A stretch of 64,000 bases of DNA from Sphingobium estronivorans (GTDB lineage Bacteria; Pseudomonadota; Alphaproteobacteria; Sphingomonadales; Sphingomonadaceae): the NCBI RefSeq assembly GCF_008692605.1, contig NZ_LFCT01000023.1:38436-102435 (forward strand). The letters are read 5' to 3'. How positions within the stretch are numbered: position 1 is the first letter of the stretch; each line of letters opens with the position of its first letter. The translations under genes and the position numbers were made by a program. Below the pieces are notes generated by a model, which worked only from the letters and a program-made list of their open reading frames with translations, did not search any database and was not told the DNA's origin. Shown in pieces: positions 42,522 through 51,595 of this stretch.

Positions 42522-43964
42522 ATGTCTGTCGATTTCTATTCCGATTATTCGATGACGATCGATGGCAAGGCCGTGGGCGCTTCGGCCAGCTTCGAAGCCT
42601 ATAATCCCGCGACCGAGGCCGTCATCGCCACCGTGCCCGACGCGTCGAAAGCGCAACTGGACGAAGCGGTGGCGTCCGCCAAGGCCGCTTTTCCCGCTTG
42701 GAGCGCGCGTCCGATCGAGGAACGGCAGGCGCTGGTGACAAAGATCGGCGACGTGCTGACCGCCCATGCGGAGGAATTTTCCCGCCTGCTGACACTGGAA
42801 CAGGGCAAGGCAAAGGCCGGTGCCGATTGGGAAGTCGGTGGTTCGGCCGCCTGGTGCGGCGGCATCGCGACCCAGTCGCTTGCCACGACGGTGCTCGAAA
42901 AGGATGACGAGCGCACGGTCGAGATGCGGCATGTGCCGCTGGGTGTCATCGGTGCGATCACGCCGTGGAACTTCCCGATCCTGCTGGCGATCTGGAAGAT
43001 CGCGCCGGCGCTGGTGGCGGGTAACACGATGGTGCTGAAGCCCTCGCCCTACACGCCGCTCTGTACGCTGAAGCTCGGCGAACTGCTGCGCGACGTGCTG
43101 CCGGTGGGCGTGCTGAACGTCATATCGGGCGGCAATGACCTTGGCGCCTGGATGACCGAGCATTCCGGTATCGCCAAGATCGCCTTCACCGGCTCCACCG
43201 CCACGGGCAAGAAGGTGATGGCGTCCGCCGCCTCGAACCTCAAGCGAGTGACGCTGGAACTGGGCGGCAACGATCCCGCTATCGTCCTGCCCGACGTCGA
43301 TCCCAAGCAGATGGCGAAGGAATTGTTCTGGGCCGCGTTTCAGAACAGTGCGCAATTCTGCTGCGCGGCCAAGCGGCTCTACATCCATGACGACATCTAT
43401 GATGCGCTGCGCGACGAACTGGTTGCCTATGCGCGCACGGTGAAGGTCGGCGACGGCCTGCAGCAGGGCACCGATCTGGGACCGATCCAGAACAAGATGC
43501 AGTTCGAAAAGGTGAAGGACCTGCTGGCCGACGCCAAGGCGAACGGCCTCAACGCCGTGCTGGGCGGCGATGTGCCCGAAGGGCAGGGCTATTTCGTGCC
43601 GGTCACCATTTACGACAACCCGCCCGAAGACTCGCGCGTCGTTAAGGAAGAGGCGTTCGGTCCGGTGCTGCCGCTGCTACGCTTTAACGATATCGACGAT
43701 GTCGTCGCCCGCGCCAACGACACCGACATGGGCCTGGCCGCGTCGGTCTGGTCGGCGGACGCTGATCTTGCCCGCTCCATCGGCGAGCGAATCGAGGCGG
43801 GCGTGATCTGGATCAACGAGATCCACACCTTCTCCCCGCACGCGGCCTTCGGCGGTCATAAACAGTCGGGCATAGGCGTGGAAAACTCGCTGGAGGGGCT
43901 TGCCGAATATACCAATACGCAGACCGTGGTAACGCGACGGTCGCCTGCCGTGACGATCGCCTGA
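42522..43964 (+). CDS. Aldehyde dehydrogenase family protein (second)
   Basis: The 480-residue enzyme has Glu247 (LELGGNDPAIV) and nucleophile Cys280 (NSAQFCCAAKRL), with TPWNFPILLAIWK and FTGSTATGKKVM for cofactor binding. It oxidises an aldehyde to an acid with NAD(P). ATG 42522 follows AGGAGCAGCAGG. The gap of 151 bases to the racemase gene, and a terminator directly after it, suggest a separate unit. It is not closely similar to the aldehyde dehydrogenase at 26153, so a different substrate is likely. Confidence 0.93.
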   Translation: MSVDFYSDYSMTIDGKAVGASASFEAYNPATEAVIATVPDASKAQLDEAVASAKAAFPAWSARPIEERQALVTKIGDVLTAHAEEFSRLLTLEQGKAKAGADWEVGGSAAWCGGIATQSLATTVLEKDDERTVEMRHVPLGVIGAITPWNFPILLAIWKIAPALVAGNTMVLKPSPYTPLCTLKLGELLRDVLPVGVLNVISGGNDLGAWMTEHSGIAKIAFTGSTATGKKVMASAASNLKRVTLELGGNDPAIVLPDVDPKQMAKELFWAAFQNSAQFCCAAKRLYIHDDIYDALRDELVAYARTVKVGDGLQQGTDLGPIQNKMQFEKVKDLLADAKANGLNAVLGGDVPEGQGYFVPVTIYDNPPEDSRVVKEEAFGPVLPLLRFNDIDDVVARANDTDMGLAASVWSADADLARSIGERIEAGVIWINEIHTFSPHAAFGGHKQSGIGVENSLEGLAEYTNTQTVVTRRSPAVTIA

Positions 43965-43983
43965 GGCGGCCGATGCGGCAGCA

Positions 43984-44017
43984 GGCCCGGCACGCAAGGG
44001 GGGTGCCGGGCCATTTT
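43984..44017 (+). terminator. Rho-independent terminator after aldehyde dehydrogenase
   Basis: GGCCCGGCAC (43984-43993) pairs with GTGCCGGGCC (44003-44012), loop of 9, followed by ATTTTCG. It lies 20 bases after the stop and may also serve the converging SnoaL gene. Confidence 0.7.
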
Positions 44018-44064
44018 CGTCACAGGACTTCGCGCGTCAATCAGATAGGGCAGAGCGCGGCCGG

Positions 44065-44508
44065 TCAGCTCGCCGGCACTTTCACCGCCCCTTCGGGCGG
44101 GGGGTGGCCGGCCAAGCGTACATCGCGCCGGGCAAAGCGCCAGCGATCCCTGTCCCGCACGAATTGGTCATAGTAGCGGAGCGGGAAGAAAGCGTAGTTT
44201 CGGGCATCGCCATCACCTGGCCCTGCATCGACCAGGCCAAAACCATCAGTCCAGGCCAGCGCCCTGTCGCCTGATAGATTGATGAGGCTGGAACAGGCGA
44301 TATGCTTGTTGCCGGTGGAGGTCTGCATGTGCGCTATCGCCTCGACGATGGCCTGGCGACCCGCATGGCCCATGCAGGTCGCATCCGGCGTGAACAGATC
44401 CGCCCACTCATCGAACCGGCGATCGTCCAGCAGAAAGCCGTAGAGGATTATCAGGCGGCGGATATCCGCTTCGTCCGAATGCAGCGTACGGATCTGCTGA
44501 TCCCGCAC
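44065..44508 (-). CDS. SnoaL-like (NTF2-fold) protein
   Basis: A 147-residue protein of the SnoaL-like/NTF2 fold: DIRRLIILYGFLLDDRRFDE followed by WADLFTPDATCMGHAGRQAI is the standard helix-strand opening, and a conserved basic strand near the end (DRWRFARRDVRLAGH) follows. Relatives act as isomerases, dehydratases or cyclases (ketosteroid isomerase, scytalone dehydratase, SnoaL), and many have unknown roles. Its ATG overlaps the stop of the upstream VOC gene. It is the last gene of a minus-strand operon (hydrolase, SnoaL double domain, CoA ligase, VOC, SnoaL). No specific substrate is visible. Confidence 0.82.
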   Translation of the reverse strand: MRDQQIRTLHSDEADIRRLIILYGFLLDDRRFDEWADLFTPDATCMGHAGRQAIVEAIAHMQTSTGNKHIACSSLINLSGDRALAWTDGFGLVDAGPGDGDARNYAFFPLRYYDQFVRDRDRWRFARRDVRLAGHPPPEGAVKVPAS

Positions 44509-44963
44509 TATTCGACCTTGAGTCCGGAAATGATCTCCAGGAAGCTTCCGTCCGGATCCTTGAAGCAGACCATGGCTAGCGGATCGCCAGTTGGCGTCGT
44601 CAGCCGGTGGAGCGGTGTCACGAATTCGACATCCATCGCCTTCAGCCGCTCATAAACCGGATCGATATCGTCGACCGCGAAGGCGACACGGCAAATCCCG
44701 ACATTGTTCAGCGTCGGATAGGGTTCGCCAAACGTCGGAGGATCAACGAACTGAACAATGTCCAGAAACGGTTCATGGGGGTCGGCGCCCAGCCGCATGA
44801 AGGCCATCCGCACCTTTCGCGTTTCGACTCCGACGACCGCACCAGCGATCGGATCATCATGCGTGAATTCGAAAAATTTGTGCAGGCCAAGCTTTTCATA
44901 GAAGGCCACCGACACATCCAGATCGCGAACGCAGATGACGGTATGGGATAGTCGTCCCAGCAT
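44508..44963 (-). CDS. VOC family protein (methylmalonyl-CoA epimerase/glyoxalase-like)
   Basis: A 151-residue two-motif VOC protein: LSHTVICVRDLDVSVAFYEK at the start, and VGICRVAFAVDDIDPVYERL with FKDPDGSFLEIISG in the second half. The metal ligands His7, and Glu in FLEI at the end, are present, as in glyoxalase I and epimerases. Size fits an isomerase or lyase more than an extradiol dioxygenase. It lies between a CoA ligase and a SnoaL-like gene, overlapping the latter by 1 base, so it probably acts on a ligase-derived CoA ester or its product. Confidence 0.87.
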   Translation of the reverse strand: MLGRLSHTVICVRDLDVSVAFYEKLGLHKFFEFTHDDPIAGAVVGVETRKVRMAFMRLGADPHEPFLDIVQFVDPPTFGEPYPTLNNVGICRVAFAVDDIDPVYERLKAMDVEFVTPLHRLTTPTGDPLAMVCFKDPDGSFLEIISGLKVE

Positions 44964-45032
44964 ATGTCATTCCTCTCCCGTCGCGCATCGCGCGTTATTT
45001 TTCGGTCCCGCACCGCGGCGGTTCGGCTTCGG

Positions 45033-46565
45033 TCAGGAAACCAGTTCTCTCAGCTTGTAGCGAATGATCTTGCCCGATCCGGTGCGGGGAATTTCCGTAA
45101 CGATATGGATCACCTGCGGCACCTTGTAGGACGACAGGTGCGCCCGGCAATGGTCGATAACCACTGCCTCGTCGAATTCCTTGTCTCGCGGGATGATGAA
45201 CAGGCCGGGCACTTCACCCAGATGCGCGTGGGGCAGGCCGACCACGGCGCAGTCCAGTACGATGTCGAGCGTCTGCACGACTTCCTCAATCTCGGCCGGC
45301 GCGATATTCTGGCCGCCCCGGATGATGAGCTCCTTGATCCGCCCTGTGATCGTCAGGAAGCCGTTGGCGTCCACGCGGGCAAGGTCGCCCGAATGATACC
45401 AGCCGTCTCGCAGGGCCTTGGCGGTTTCCTCCGGCTTGTTCAAATAGCCCGCCATGACATTGGGTCCGCGAACGATCAGTTCGCCTTCCTCGCCCGGCGC
45501 GCTGTCCTTCAGGCTCACGGGGTCGACGACCCGCACCGCCAGCCCGTGAATGGGCAGGCCGCACGACCCCATGATCCGTCCGCCCGAGGCGCTGTTCATC
45601 GTCACCATCGTCGCGGTTTCGGTGATGCCGTATCCGTCCAGGAGCGGCACGCCGAAGATCGCCTCGAACTCCGCATTGGCGGTTCCGGCCATGATCGCCC
45701 CCGCCGTCACGCAAGCGCGGATGCCCGGCAGCGCGACCGGGTTCTTCTTCGCTGTATCGAGCAGATAGTGGAAAATCGTCGGCACGGCGGGAAAGACGGT
45801 GAATTCACCGCTCGCAAGCAGGTCTACCGCTTCCCGGGTCGAATATTTTTCCATCAGATGGATGGACGCGCCCGTTGCCAGGATGGAGATGACGGTCAGG
45901 TTCAGCGCATAACTATGATAGAGCGGCAGCGGCGAGAGCAGCTTGTCCTGGTCATTGAGCCCCAGGATCGGCGACCAGCAGGCAGCAGTGACCCACAGCA
46001 TGTTGCGCAGGGACAACTGCACGCCCTTGGGCTGACCGGTGGTGCCGGAGGTGTAGATGATGAACGTCGTCGCGTCGATGTCTGCAGGGTCGCGCGCGGG
46101 AGCGGGTGCAGGGCTTTGGCTCCAGCTGTCAAAGGACGCGTCGCCTGCTTCCGTCGAGCCTGTCGGAACGACGAGCAGGTCGATCTTCGCGGTTGCGGCG
46201 ATCGCTCTGACGGTTGAGGCGACCGTCGCCGTCGTGATGACGGCGCGGCACTTCGCGTCAGTCAGCCGGTACAGGATTTCGCTCTGGCTGGCCTCGACGC
46301 TGATCGGCACGACGATGCCCCCCGCGCGCACGATGGCGAAACAGGATTCAACCCAGCTGACCGAGTTGGGCAGCAGGATTGCCACGCAATCGCCCATCTC
46401 GACGCCGTTGTCGGCGAGATGTCCGGCCAGATTGCCGGTCCGGTGTTGCAGGTCGCCATAGGTCACGCCGCGCGTCGCATCCTGATAGGCGATTTTGGTC
46501 GCGGCCTTGGCCGCCTGCCGACCGAGCAGATCGCCGATCGGCGCGATCAGGTCCAGCTGGAACAT
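45033..46565 (-). CDS. AMP-dependent acyl-CoA synthetase/ligase (first)
   Basis: A 510-residue adenylate-forming enzyme. The P-loop signature FIIYTSGTTGQPKGV is at about 168-182, DGYGITETATMV follows, and the hinge/C-terminal motifs GRIKELIIRGGQNIAPAEIE and PRTGSGKIIRYKL (catalytic Lys in GKI) are intact. It activates a carboxylate to its CoA thioester with ATP. ATG 46565 has GGAGAG upstream; the longer frame to 46613 has no ribosome site. It lies between a double SnoaL gene and a VOC gene on one transcript. Substrate unknown; the long-chain/feruloyl-type ligase group is possible. Confidence 0.92.
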   Translation of the reverse strand: MFQLDLIAPIGDLLGRQAAKAATKIAYQDATRGVTYGDLQHRTGNLAGHLADNGVEMGDCVAILLPNSVSWVESCFAIVRAGGIVVPISVEASQSEILYRLTDAKCRAVITTATVASTVRAIAATAKIDLLVVPTGSTEAGDASFDSWSQSPAPAPARDPADIDATTFIIYTSGTTGQPKGVQLSLRNMLWVTAACWSPILGLNDQDKLLSPLPLYHSYALNLTVISILATGASIHLMEKYSTREAVDLLASGEFTVFPAVPTIFHYLLDTAKKNPVALPGIRACVTAGAIMAGTANAEFEAIFGVPLLDGYGITETATMVTMNSASGGRIMGSCGLPIHGLAVRVVDPVSLKDSAPGEEGELIVRGPNVMAGYLNKPEETAKALRDGWYHSGDLARVDANGFLTITGRIKELIIRGGQNIAPAEIEEVVQTLDIVLDCAVVGLPHAHLGEVPGLFIIPRDKEFDEAVVIDHCRAHLSSYKVPQVIHIVTEIPRTGSGKIIRYKLRELVS

Positions 46566-46624
46566 AGTCACTCTCCCCGACGGTCGTCGCCATTTGCGCA
46601 GCGACGGCCCCATTTTTCCCGTTT

Positions 46625-47422
46625 TCAGCCTTTGGCCACCGCCAGCACCCGGCGTTCCATCGTATAGCGGTCGGTCACGGCGCGGATCTTGGTGATCGCG
46701 CCATTTTCGACATAGGCGATGCCGGTGGCATAGAGCGACGCGCGGGTGCCTTCATGGCCGGCCAGCGCCGGGAGGCCGCCAGCATAGGCACCGTCGATCG
46801 CGACCTGGAAGGCGACCCGCTTGCCCGCCGAGAGAATGTCGACGACCCTGGCGCTTTCGTCACTGAACAGCACGCGGTCGATGGACGGCGCGACGCTCTC
46901 ATCGTCCAGACTGCCGATCGCGCTGCGCAGCAGGCCGCCCTTTTCGATCCATTCGGTGACGATCCGCTCATTTTCTGCGCTCGGTTTTTCGACCGGCACG
47001 GTCCAGGGCGCGTAGGCGGCCTGGCCGATCGGGTCGGGCAGCTTGCTGGTCAACTGACGGCGGCGGCCATAGTAATCCTGCTCGATCCGGCATTCCGTCA
47101 GCCGCTCGCCATTCCAGCGATACAGGCTGACGCCGTGCCACGCGGTCGGCGTGTCATATTGCAGCGAATGACCATGTTCGCTGAAGAACATGGCGCAGCG
47201 ATCACCATTCGAAAAGAAATCATGCACTGTGAAGCCAAGGCCCGGATAGGCTTTGAACTGGCGGTCGGCGGCGGGCTTGTAGGCTTCCTCACGACCGGTG
47301 AAGACGTGCTCGCCCATATAGAATGTGTAGTCGTCGGCCATGATCTTGTCGGCGACGCTGAAGTCATGGGTGGCCGTATAGGCGAAGCAGTATCTCTGCA
47401 TCAATTTGCTTAAGGGGTCCAA
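46625..47422 (-). CDS. Double-domain SnoaL-like protein
   Basis: A 265-residue protein that appears to hold two NTF2-like domains: residues about 1-125 (LMQRYCFAYTATHDFSVADK, DDYTFYMGEHVFTGREEAYK, WHGVSLYRWNGERLTECRI) and about 145-262 (EWIEKGGLLRSAI, FQVAIDGAYAGGLP, IAYVENGAITKIRAVTDRY). It may work as a built-in dimer of a dehydratase- or isomerase-like enzyme. The start is most likely TTG 47422, 6 bases after AAGGGAA; no in-frame ATG or GTG fits. It lies 59 bases before the CoA ligase gene in the same direction. Function unknown. Confidence 0.78.
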   Translation of the reverse strand: MDPLSKLMQRYCFAYTATHDFSVADKIMADDYTFYMGEHVFTGREEAYKPAADRQFKAYPGLGFTVHDFFSNGDRCAMFFSEHGHSLQYDTPTAWHGVSLYRWNGERLTECRIEQDYYGRRRQLTSKLPDPIGQAAYAPWTVPVEKPSAENERIVTEWIEKGGLLRSAIGSLDDESVAPSIDRVLFSDESARVVDILSAGKRVAFQVAIDGAYAGGLPALAGHEGTRASLYATGIAYVENGAITKIRAVTDRYTMERRVLAVAKG

Positions 47423-47565
47423 TTTACATTCCCTTCGTGATCAGAAAAATCTCGGGTAATTTTCTTGCTGCCGTCGCCAGTGAAGCGAAGGGCATTTCAA
47501 CATCGGATGGCATGGCGCCGGGCAGGGCGCGCGCGCACCTTTCCGACGATAGGCGAAGAGAATCG

Positions 47566-48420
47566 TCAGCCACCAGCCATTCCCCGTAACCGCTCCAGCA
47601 GCGTCTCGGCAAAGGCATCATTCTGGTCGCCGGTGAACATATGGCCGACACCATGGGCGACCACGACCTCGAGCTGCGGCGTTAGTTCGCGGAACAGGGC
47701 GACGCTTCCATCGGTGACGATGCTGGAAAGCTCCGCCCGTACCAGCACGACCGGATCGCGCAGCCGGCCGGCGGCGGCCAGCAGAGCCTCCCCCTCCGAT
47801 GGCGGATGGAGGAATTCGGGCCGCACCGTCGCGGGGTCCCAGCGCCAGTAGAGCAGCCCATCCTCGCCCCGGCGCATCGCCGCCAGCAGGCCCGATGTAT
47901 CGGCGGTCCGTTCGCGGCCCAGATGAAGAGAGAGTGCGTCCGCCGCTGCATCGGCATTGCGAAATCCTTTCATGCTCGCGGCAAAAAAGGCGCGGATCTC
48001 GTCAATCCCTTCGTCGCGCATCGCTGGGGCGACATCCGCCAGCATGATCAGCGCAACGCGGCCCGGCCTGCGGGACCCGCCGACCAGCGCCGACTGCCCG
48101 CCGCGCGAAGCGCCAACAAGCACGACCGGCGCTTCCAGCCTATCGATCAACGCCTCCACGTCGCGCGCATAGGCGTCTAGCAGATAGTCGCCGTCCGTCG
48201 CCCAATCGCTCTCGCCGTGCCCGCGCAGGTCGACCGTGATCGCTTGGTATCCTGCCGCGCCCAGGCGGCGCGCCGGGCCGCGCCAGGACCGGCGGCTCTG
48301 CCCGCCGCCGTGAAAGAACATCACCGGCTGCCCCGATGTCGGGCCATATATGTCGGCCGCCAGCGACAGACCGTCGCCGCGCAGGCGCACTTGCTGGTGA
48401 GGGGGCATAGTCGTTTTCAT
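47566..48420 (-). CDS. Alpha/beta hydrolase
   Basis: The 284-residue hydrolase has MFFHGGGQSRRSW (oxyanion HGG), nucleophile Ser105 in VGASRGGQSALV and His260 in AHGVGHMFTG; the acid is most likely the Asp/Glu after strand 6-7. LRGHGESDWATDGDYLLDAY matches the epoxide hydrolase/C-C hydrolase branch. It may cleave an ester, lactone or vinylogous diketone. ATG 48420 is chosen; the long open frame to 48696 crosses the divergent promoter and is rejected. It is the first gene of the minus-strand operon and is divergent from the SDR at 48636. Confidence 0.85.
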   Translation of the reverse strand: MKTTMPPHQQVRLRGDGLSLAADIYGPTSGQPVMFFHGGGQSRRSWRGPARRLGAAGYQAITVDLRGHGESDWATDGDYLLDAYARDVEALIDRLEAPVVLVGASRGGQSALVGGSRRPGRVALIMLADVAPAMRDEGIDEIRAFFAASMKGFRNADAAADALSLHLGRERTADTSGLLAAMRRGEDGLLYWRWDPATVRPEFLHPPSEGEALLAAAGRLRDPVVLVRAELSSIVTDGSVALFRELTPQLEVVVAHGVGHMFTGDQNDAFAETLLERLRGMAGG

Positions 48421-48635
48421 CCGCTCATAATGGCGATGGTTTCCCTGGCGCGACCTTCCCAAAGAAAGGTCATCATTCACCCCGGCCCGTGAAACGAAGG
48501 AATTGCGGGCGCCGGATTCGCCGTCCCCCGCCGATACTCGTCGCAAGATAGGTTTTGGACGCGGCGATCGCGATAGATTGGCGTCAAAGGTTTGGAAGGG
48601 GGGGCGGCCCACGCCCTCGGGAAGGTAAGTGAGGG

Positions 48636-49391
48636 GTGAGCAAAGAGGAAGGCGGCGCTCTGGTTCTGGGCGGCACGGGGGGGCTGGGAAGCGCAATCGT
48701 GCGGCGTCTGGCCCAGGACTGGGATCATGTCGACTTCACCTATCGCTCCAACGAGGCGAAGGCGAAGGCGCTGCGCGAGGAGCTTGGTGGGATCGCCGAT
48801 GTTGCGTCTCACCGGCTCGATGTCGCCGATGAGCAGGCGTTGGCCGAGATCGTCCGGGCCGCCCATGCGCGCAGCGGGGCGCTGCGAGCTGTGATCTTCT
48901 CATCCGGCGTTCACATCCCTCAGATCCATGTATCGAAATTGCAGCCTGACCAGTGGCATGAGGCCGTGCAGGCGGAACTGATGGGTTTCATTGCCCTCGT
49001 CCGGCAAGTCCTTCCCGTGCTGCGCGAGACGCACGGGAGCATCGTCAATATCGGATCGGTCGCGCCGCACTGGTTCGTCGTTGGCGACGCCCTGTCCGCC
49101 GTACCCAAGGCGGGATCGGAAACGCTCTGCCGCGCCGTCGCCAAGGAGGAAGGGCGGTTCGGCGTACGCGCCAACACGGTCGCGCCCGGCATTATGGAGG
49201 TCGGCATCGGCGGTGCGCTGATGGACTCGATCTACAGCGACGAAATCTGGGAACAGTCCAGGAAAAATACGCCGCTGCGCCGTTTCGGCACCGGTGACGA
49301 TGTCGCCGGCATCACCGCCTTCCTGTGTTCGAGCGAGGCAAGTTTTATCACGGGGCAGACAATCATCGCCGACGGTGGTTTATCTCTGTGA
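48636..49391 (+). CDS. SDR-fold protein lacking the catalytic tyrosine
   Basis: A 251-residue SDR-fold protein starting at GTG 48636. The glycine motif GGTGGLGSAIVRRL, Ser141 (NIGSVAPHW) and Lys158 (SAVPKAGSE) are present, but the residue four before the lysine, normally Tyr, is Ser154. It ends with the usual FITGQTIIADGGLSL. Without the tyrosine, it may be a binding protein, a non-redox enzyme (lyase or dehydratase), or use a different base. It is the first of four co-directional genes (SDR, SnoaL, CoA ligase, EthD). Related enoyl-reductase-like SDRs also move this tyrosine, so loss of activity is not certain. Confidence 0.85.
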   Translation: MSKEEGGALVLGGTGGLGSAIVRRLAQDWDHVDFTYRSNEAKAKALREELGGIADVASHRLDVADEQALAEIVRAAHARSGALRAVIFSSGVHIPQIHVSKLQPDQWHEAVQAELMGFIALVRQVLPVLRETHGSIVNIGSVAPHWFVVGDALSAVPKAGSETLCRAVAKEEGRFGVRANTVAPGIMEVGIGGALMDSIYSDEIWEQSRKNTPLRRFGTGDDVAGITAFLCSSEASFITGQTIIADGGLSL

Positions 49392-49431
49392 CCTCATTCG
49401 GGGTGAGCTCTTGCAACTTGGGAGACAGATA

Positions 49432-49854
49432 ATGACTGATCTGAACATACTTCTGGCCGAACGCGCGTGCCAAAGGCTGATGCTGGAATATTGCGAATGT
49501 GTCGACACGCGCCAGTTCGAACGGTTGGTGTCGCTGTTCGCGCGGGACGGGGTACTCAACCGCACCGACACGGGCGAGATCAAGGGCCATGCCGCGATCG
49601 GCGCCTTCTTCGACAAGCTCACGACCGATCCGCTGATCCATGCGGCGACCAATCTGCTGGTAACCGTGTCCGGCGCCGAAACGGCCGAAGCGGTGTCCTA
49701 TGTGACGGTCTATCGTAGCTATCGCGAAAATGCGACCGGCCTGCCGAAGCTGGAAGCACCCTATGTCGTCGCGAAATATGTCGACAAGTTCGTGGTCGAG
49801 CATGGCGAATGGAAGATCGGCTATCGCGACACAATATTTGCAGCCAAGGAATAA
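49432..49854 (+). CDS. SnoaL-like (NTF2-fold) protein
   Basis: A 140-residue NTF2-like protein: ERACQRLMLEYCECVDTRQF then ERLVSLFARDGVLNRTDTGE is the family opening, followed by GHAAIGAFFDKL, HAATNLLVTVS and a final VVEHGEWKIGYRDTIFAAKE. ATG 49432 follows GGAGA; an in-frame upstream ATG lies within the SDR gene. It is only 3 bases from the next gene, a CoA ligase. Such proteins often act as isomerases or dehydratases in aromatic, polyketide and steroid pathways, but no specific role can be read here. Confidence 0.84.
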   Translation: MTDLNILLAERACQRLMLEYCECVDTRQFERLVSLFARDGVLNRTDTGEIKGHAAIGAFFDKLTTDPLIHAATNLLVTVSGAETAEAVSYVTVYRSYRENATGLPKLEAPYVVAKYVDKFVVEHGEWKIGYRDTIFAAKE

Positions 49855-49857
49855 AAT

Positions 49858-51522
49858 ATGTCTTCTGCGCTGGATCTCCATGCGGGACCCAATACTATCG
49901 GCCATTCCATCTTGCAGGCCGCGCAAAAATGGCCTGATCGGACCGCGTTCATCCTGGGCGACCGGCAGGCCAGCCATGCCGAATTCGCGCGCCAGACGAT
50001 CGCCTGCGCACGAAACCTGCTTGCACTGGGGATCCAGCCGGGAGAACATATCGGCATACTGATGCCCAACAGTTGGGAATATGCCGTCCTTGTCGGCGCC
50101 ATCAACATGATCGGCGCGTGCGCGGTCGTTCTCAATGCGCGCTATCGCGGCGAAGACCTGCAATATGTCCTGCGCCACGCAGAAATCACGGAACTGTTCA
50201 TCACCGGCGCCGCGCGCCCGCATCTCGACCTGCGTGCGCTGCTGTGCAGTCAGTTCCCGGAACTTGGCAAATGGCGCGCAGGCGAAGAATTGCGTGTGGA
50301 GGGTGCGCCGCGGCTTCTCAGCGTCTTTCACTTTAACGCGCATGATGAAGACAGGTGGCCGACCGAAGCCGAATTCGAAAAGGGTGGCCTCAACATTTCG
50401 GACGAGATGCTGGCCGAGCGTGTCGCAGCGGTTCAGCCCGATGACACCGCGATGATCATCTTCTCATCGGGCACCACGGCCCAACCCAAGGCGTGCATGA
50501 TCAGCCATCGCGTCGTTGTGGAGGTGGCGGGGGCGATTGCAGAACGTCTGGAACTGGCAGAGGAGGACGTTTTCTGGGATCCGCTTCCGCTTTATCACCT
50601 GTCGTCGCATCTGCCGCTCAACGCCTGCCGCCAGGTGGGCGCGACCTTCGTGTGCCAGACCCATTTCCAGGCCGGTCCCGCACTGGAGGAAATGGAACGA
50701 ACCGGGGCGACCATTTGCTATTCGGCTTTCCCGGCGCTGACTGCGGCCATGACGGACCATCGTGACTTCAAGCGTCGTGACCTTTCGCGCCTGCGCCTGA
50801 TGATCAACATCGGCGCGCCCGACCTGCTCCGCAAATTCGCCGCGGACATTCCGCAGGCGACGCAGATTGCCTGCTATGGCCTCACCGAAAGCGGGGGCAT
50901 CAGCACCATGGCAAGTCCGCACGATACGCTGGACCAGCGGGTCGAGCGTGTCGGCAAGCCGCTGCGCACGCATCGAATCCGCATCGTCGACCCGGAAACG
51001 CTCGAAGAATTGCCCACCGGGGTAAAGGGCGAAATCCAGATCGCGGGACCTCTCTTTTCCGGCTATTTCAAGGATGAGGAGCAGACGGCCAAGACGATGC
51101 TGCCCGGCGGGTGGCTCCGTAGCGGCGACACCGGCTGGATCGATGAGGACGGCCAGCTTGCCTATGGCGGCCGCATCAAGGACATGCTGAAGATCGGCGG
51201 CGAAAATGTTGCGGCAGTTGAGGTGGAGGGCTTCCTGTCCCGCCATCCCAAGATCAAGATGGCCCAGATCATTGGCGCACCGGATGACCGGTTGGTCGAA
51301 GTTGTAGCCGCCTATATCGAGCTCAAATTCGGCGAAACCATGTCGGAGGCCGAAGTCATCGAATATTGTGCGGGCAATATCGCGAGCTACAAAGTCCCCC
51401 GCTATGTCCGTTTCGTCAACGAATGGCCGATGAGCGCGACCAAAATCCAGAAGTTCAAACTGGCCGAGAGCTTCATACCAGAAGGAAAGATCGATATCCT
51501 GGCTTATATGGGAAGGAAGTAA
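49858..51522 (+). CDS. AMP-dependent acyl-CoA synthetase/ligase (second)
   Basis: A 554-residue adenylate-forming enzyme. The signature is MIIFSSGTTAQPKACMISH, slightly variant (Ala for Gly after TT, Ala for Gly after PK). A CYGLTESGG motif, GRIKDMLKIGGENVAAVEVE and a C-terminal ATKIQKFKL with the catalytic Lys region follow. It should make a CoA thioester from a carboxylic acid. It follows a SnoaL gene by 3 bases and precedes an EthD-like gene. It is longer than the other two ligases here and not a recent duplicate. The A-for-G changes in the P-loop motif could alter ATP use. Confidence 0.9.
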   Translation: MSSALDLHAGPNTIGHSILQAAQKWPDRTAFILGDRQASHAEFARQTIACARNLLALGIQPGEHIGILMPNSWEYAVLVGAINMIGACAVVLNARYRGEDLQYVLRHAEITELFITGAARPHLDLRALLCSQFPELGKWRAGEELRVEGAPRLLSVFHFNAHDEDRWPTEAEFEKGGLNISDEMLAERVAAVQPDDTAMIIFSSGTTAQPKACMISHRVVVEVAGAIAERLELAEEDVFWDPLPLYHLSSHLPLNACRQVGATFVCQTHFQAGPALEEMERTGATICYSAFPALTAAMTDHRDFKRRDLSRLRLMINIGAPDLLRKFAADIPQATQIACYGLTESGGISTMASPHDTLDQRVERVGKPLRTHRIRIVDPETLEELPTGVKGEIQIAGPLFSGYFKDEEQTAKTMLPGGWLRSGDTGWIDEDGQLAYGGRIKDMLKIGGENVAAVEVEGFLSRHPKIKMAQIIGAPDDRLVEVVAAYIELKFGETMSEAEVIEYCAGNIASYKVPRYVRFVNEWPMSATKIQKFKLAESFIPEGKIDILAYMGRK

Positions 51523-51539
51523 CTACGCGCTCGACAATA

Positions 51540-51569
51540 TGATTTTCCGGGAAGGTCCATGGAAAATCA
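51540..51569. promoter_or_regulatory. Inverted repeat between ligase and EthD-like genes
   Basis: TGATTTTCC (51540-51548) and GGAAAATCA (51561-51569) are perfect 9-bp arms, 12 bases apart, within the 73-base gap. It may be an RNA hairpin that tunes downstream expression or an operator. There is no T run, so a terminator is unlikely. Confidence 0.4.
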
Positions 51570-51595
51570 AATGACAGAAAAGGAGCAGGATTATC

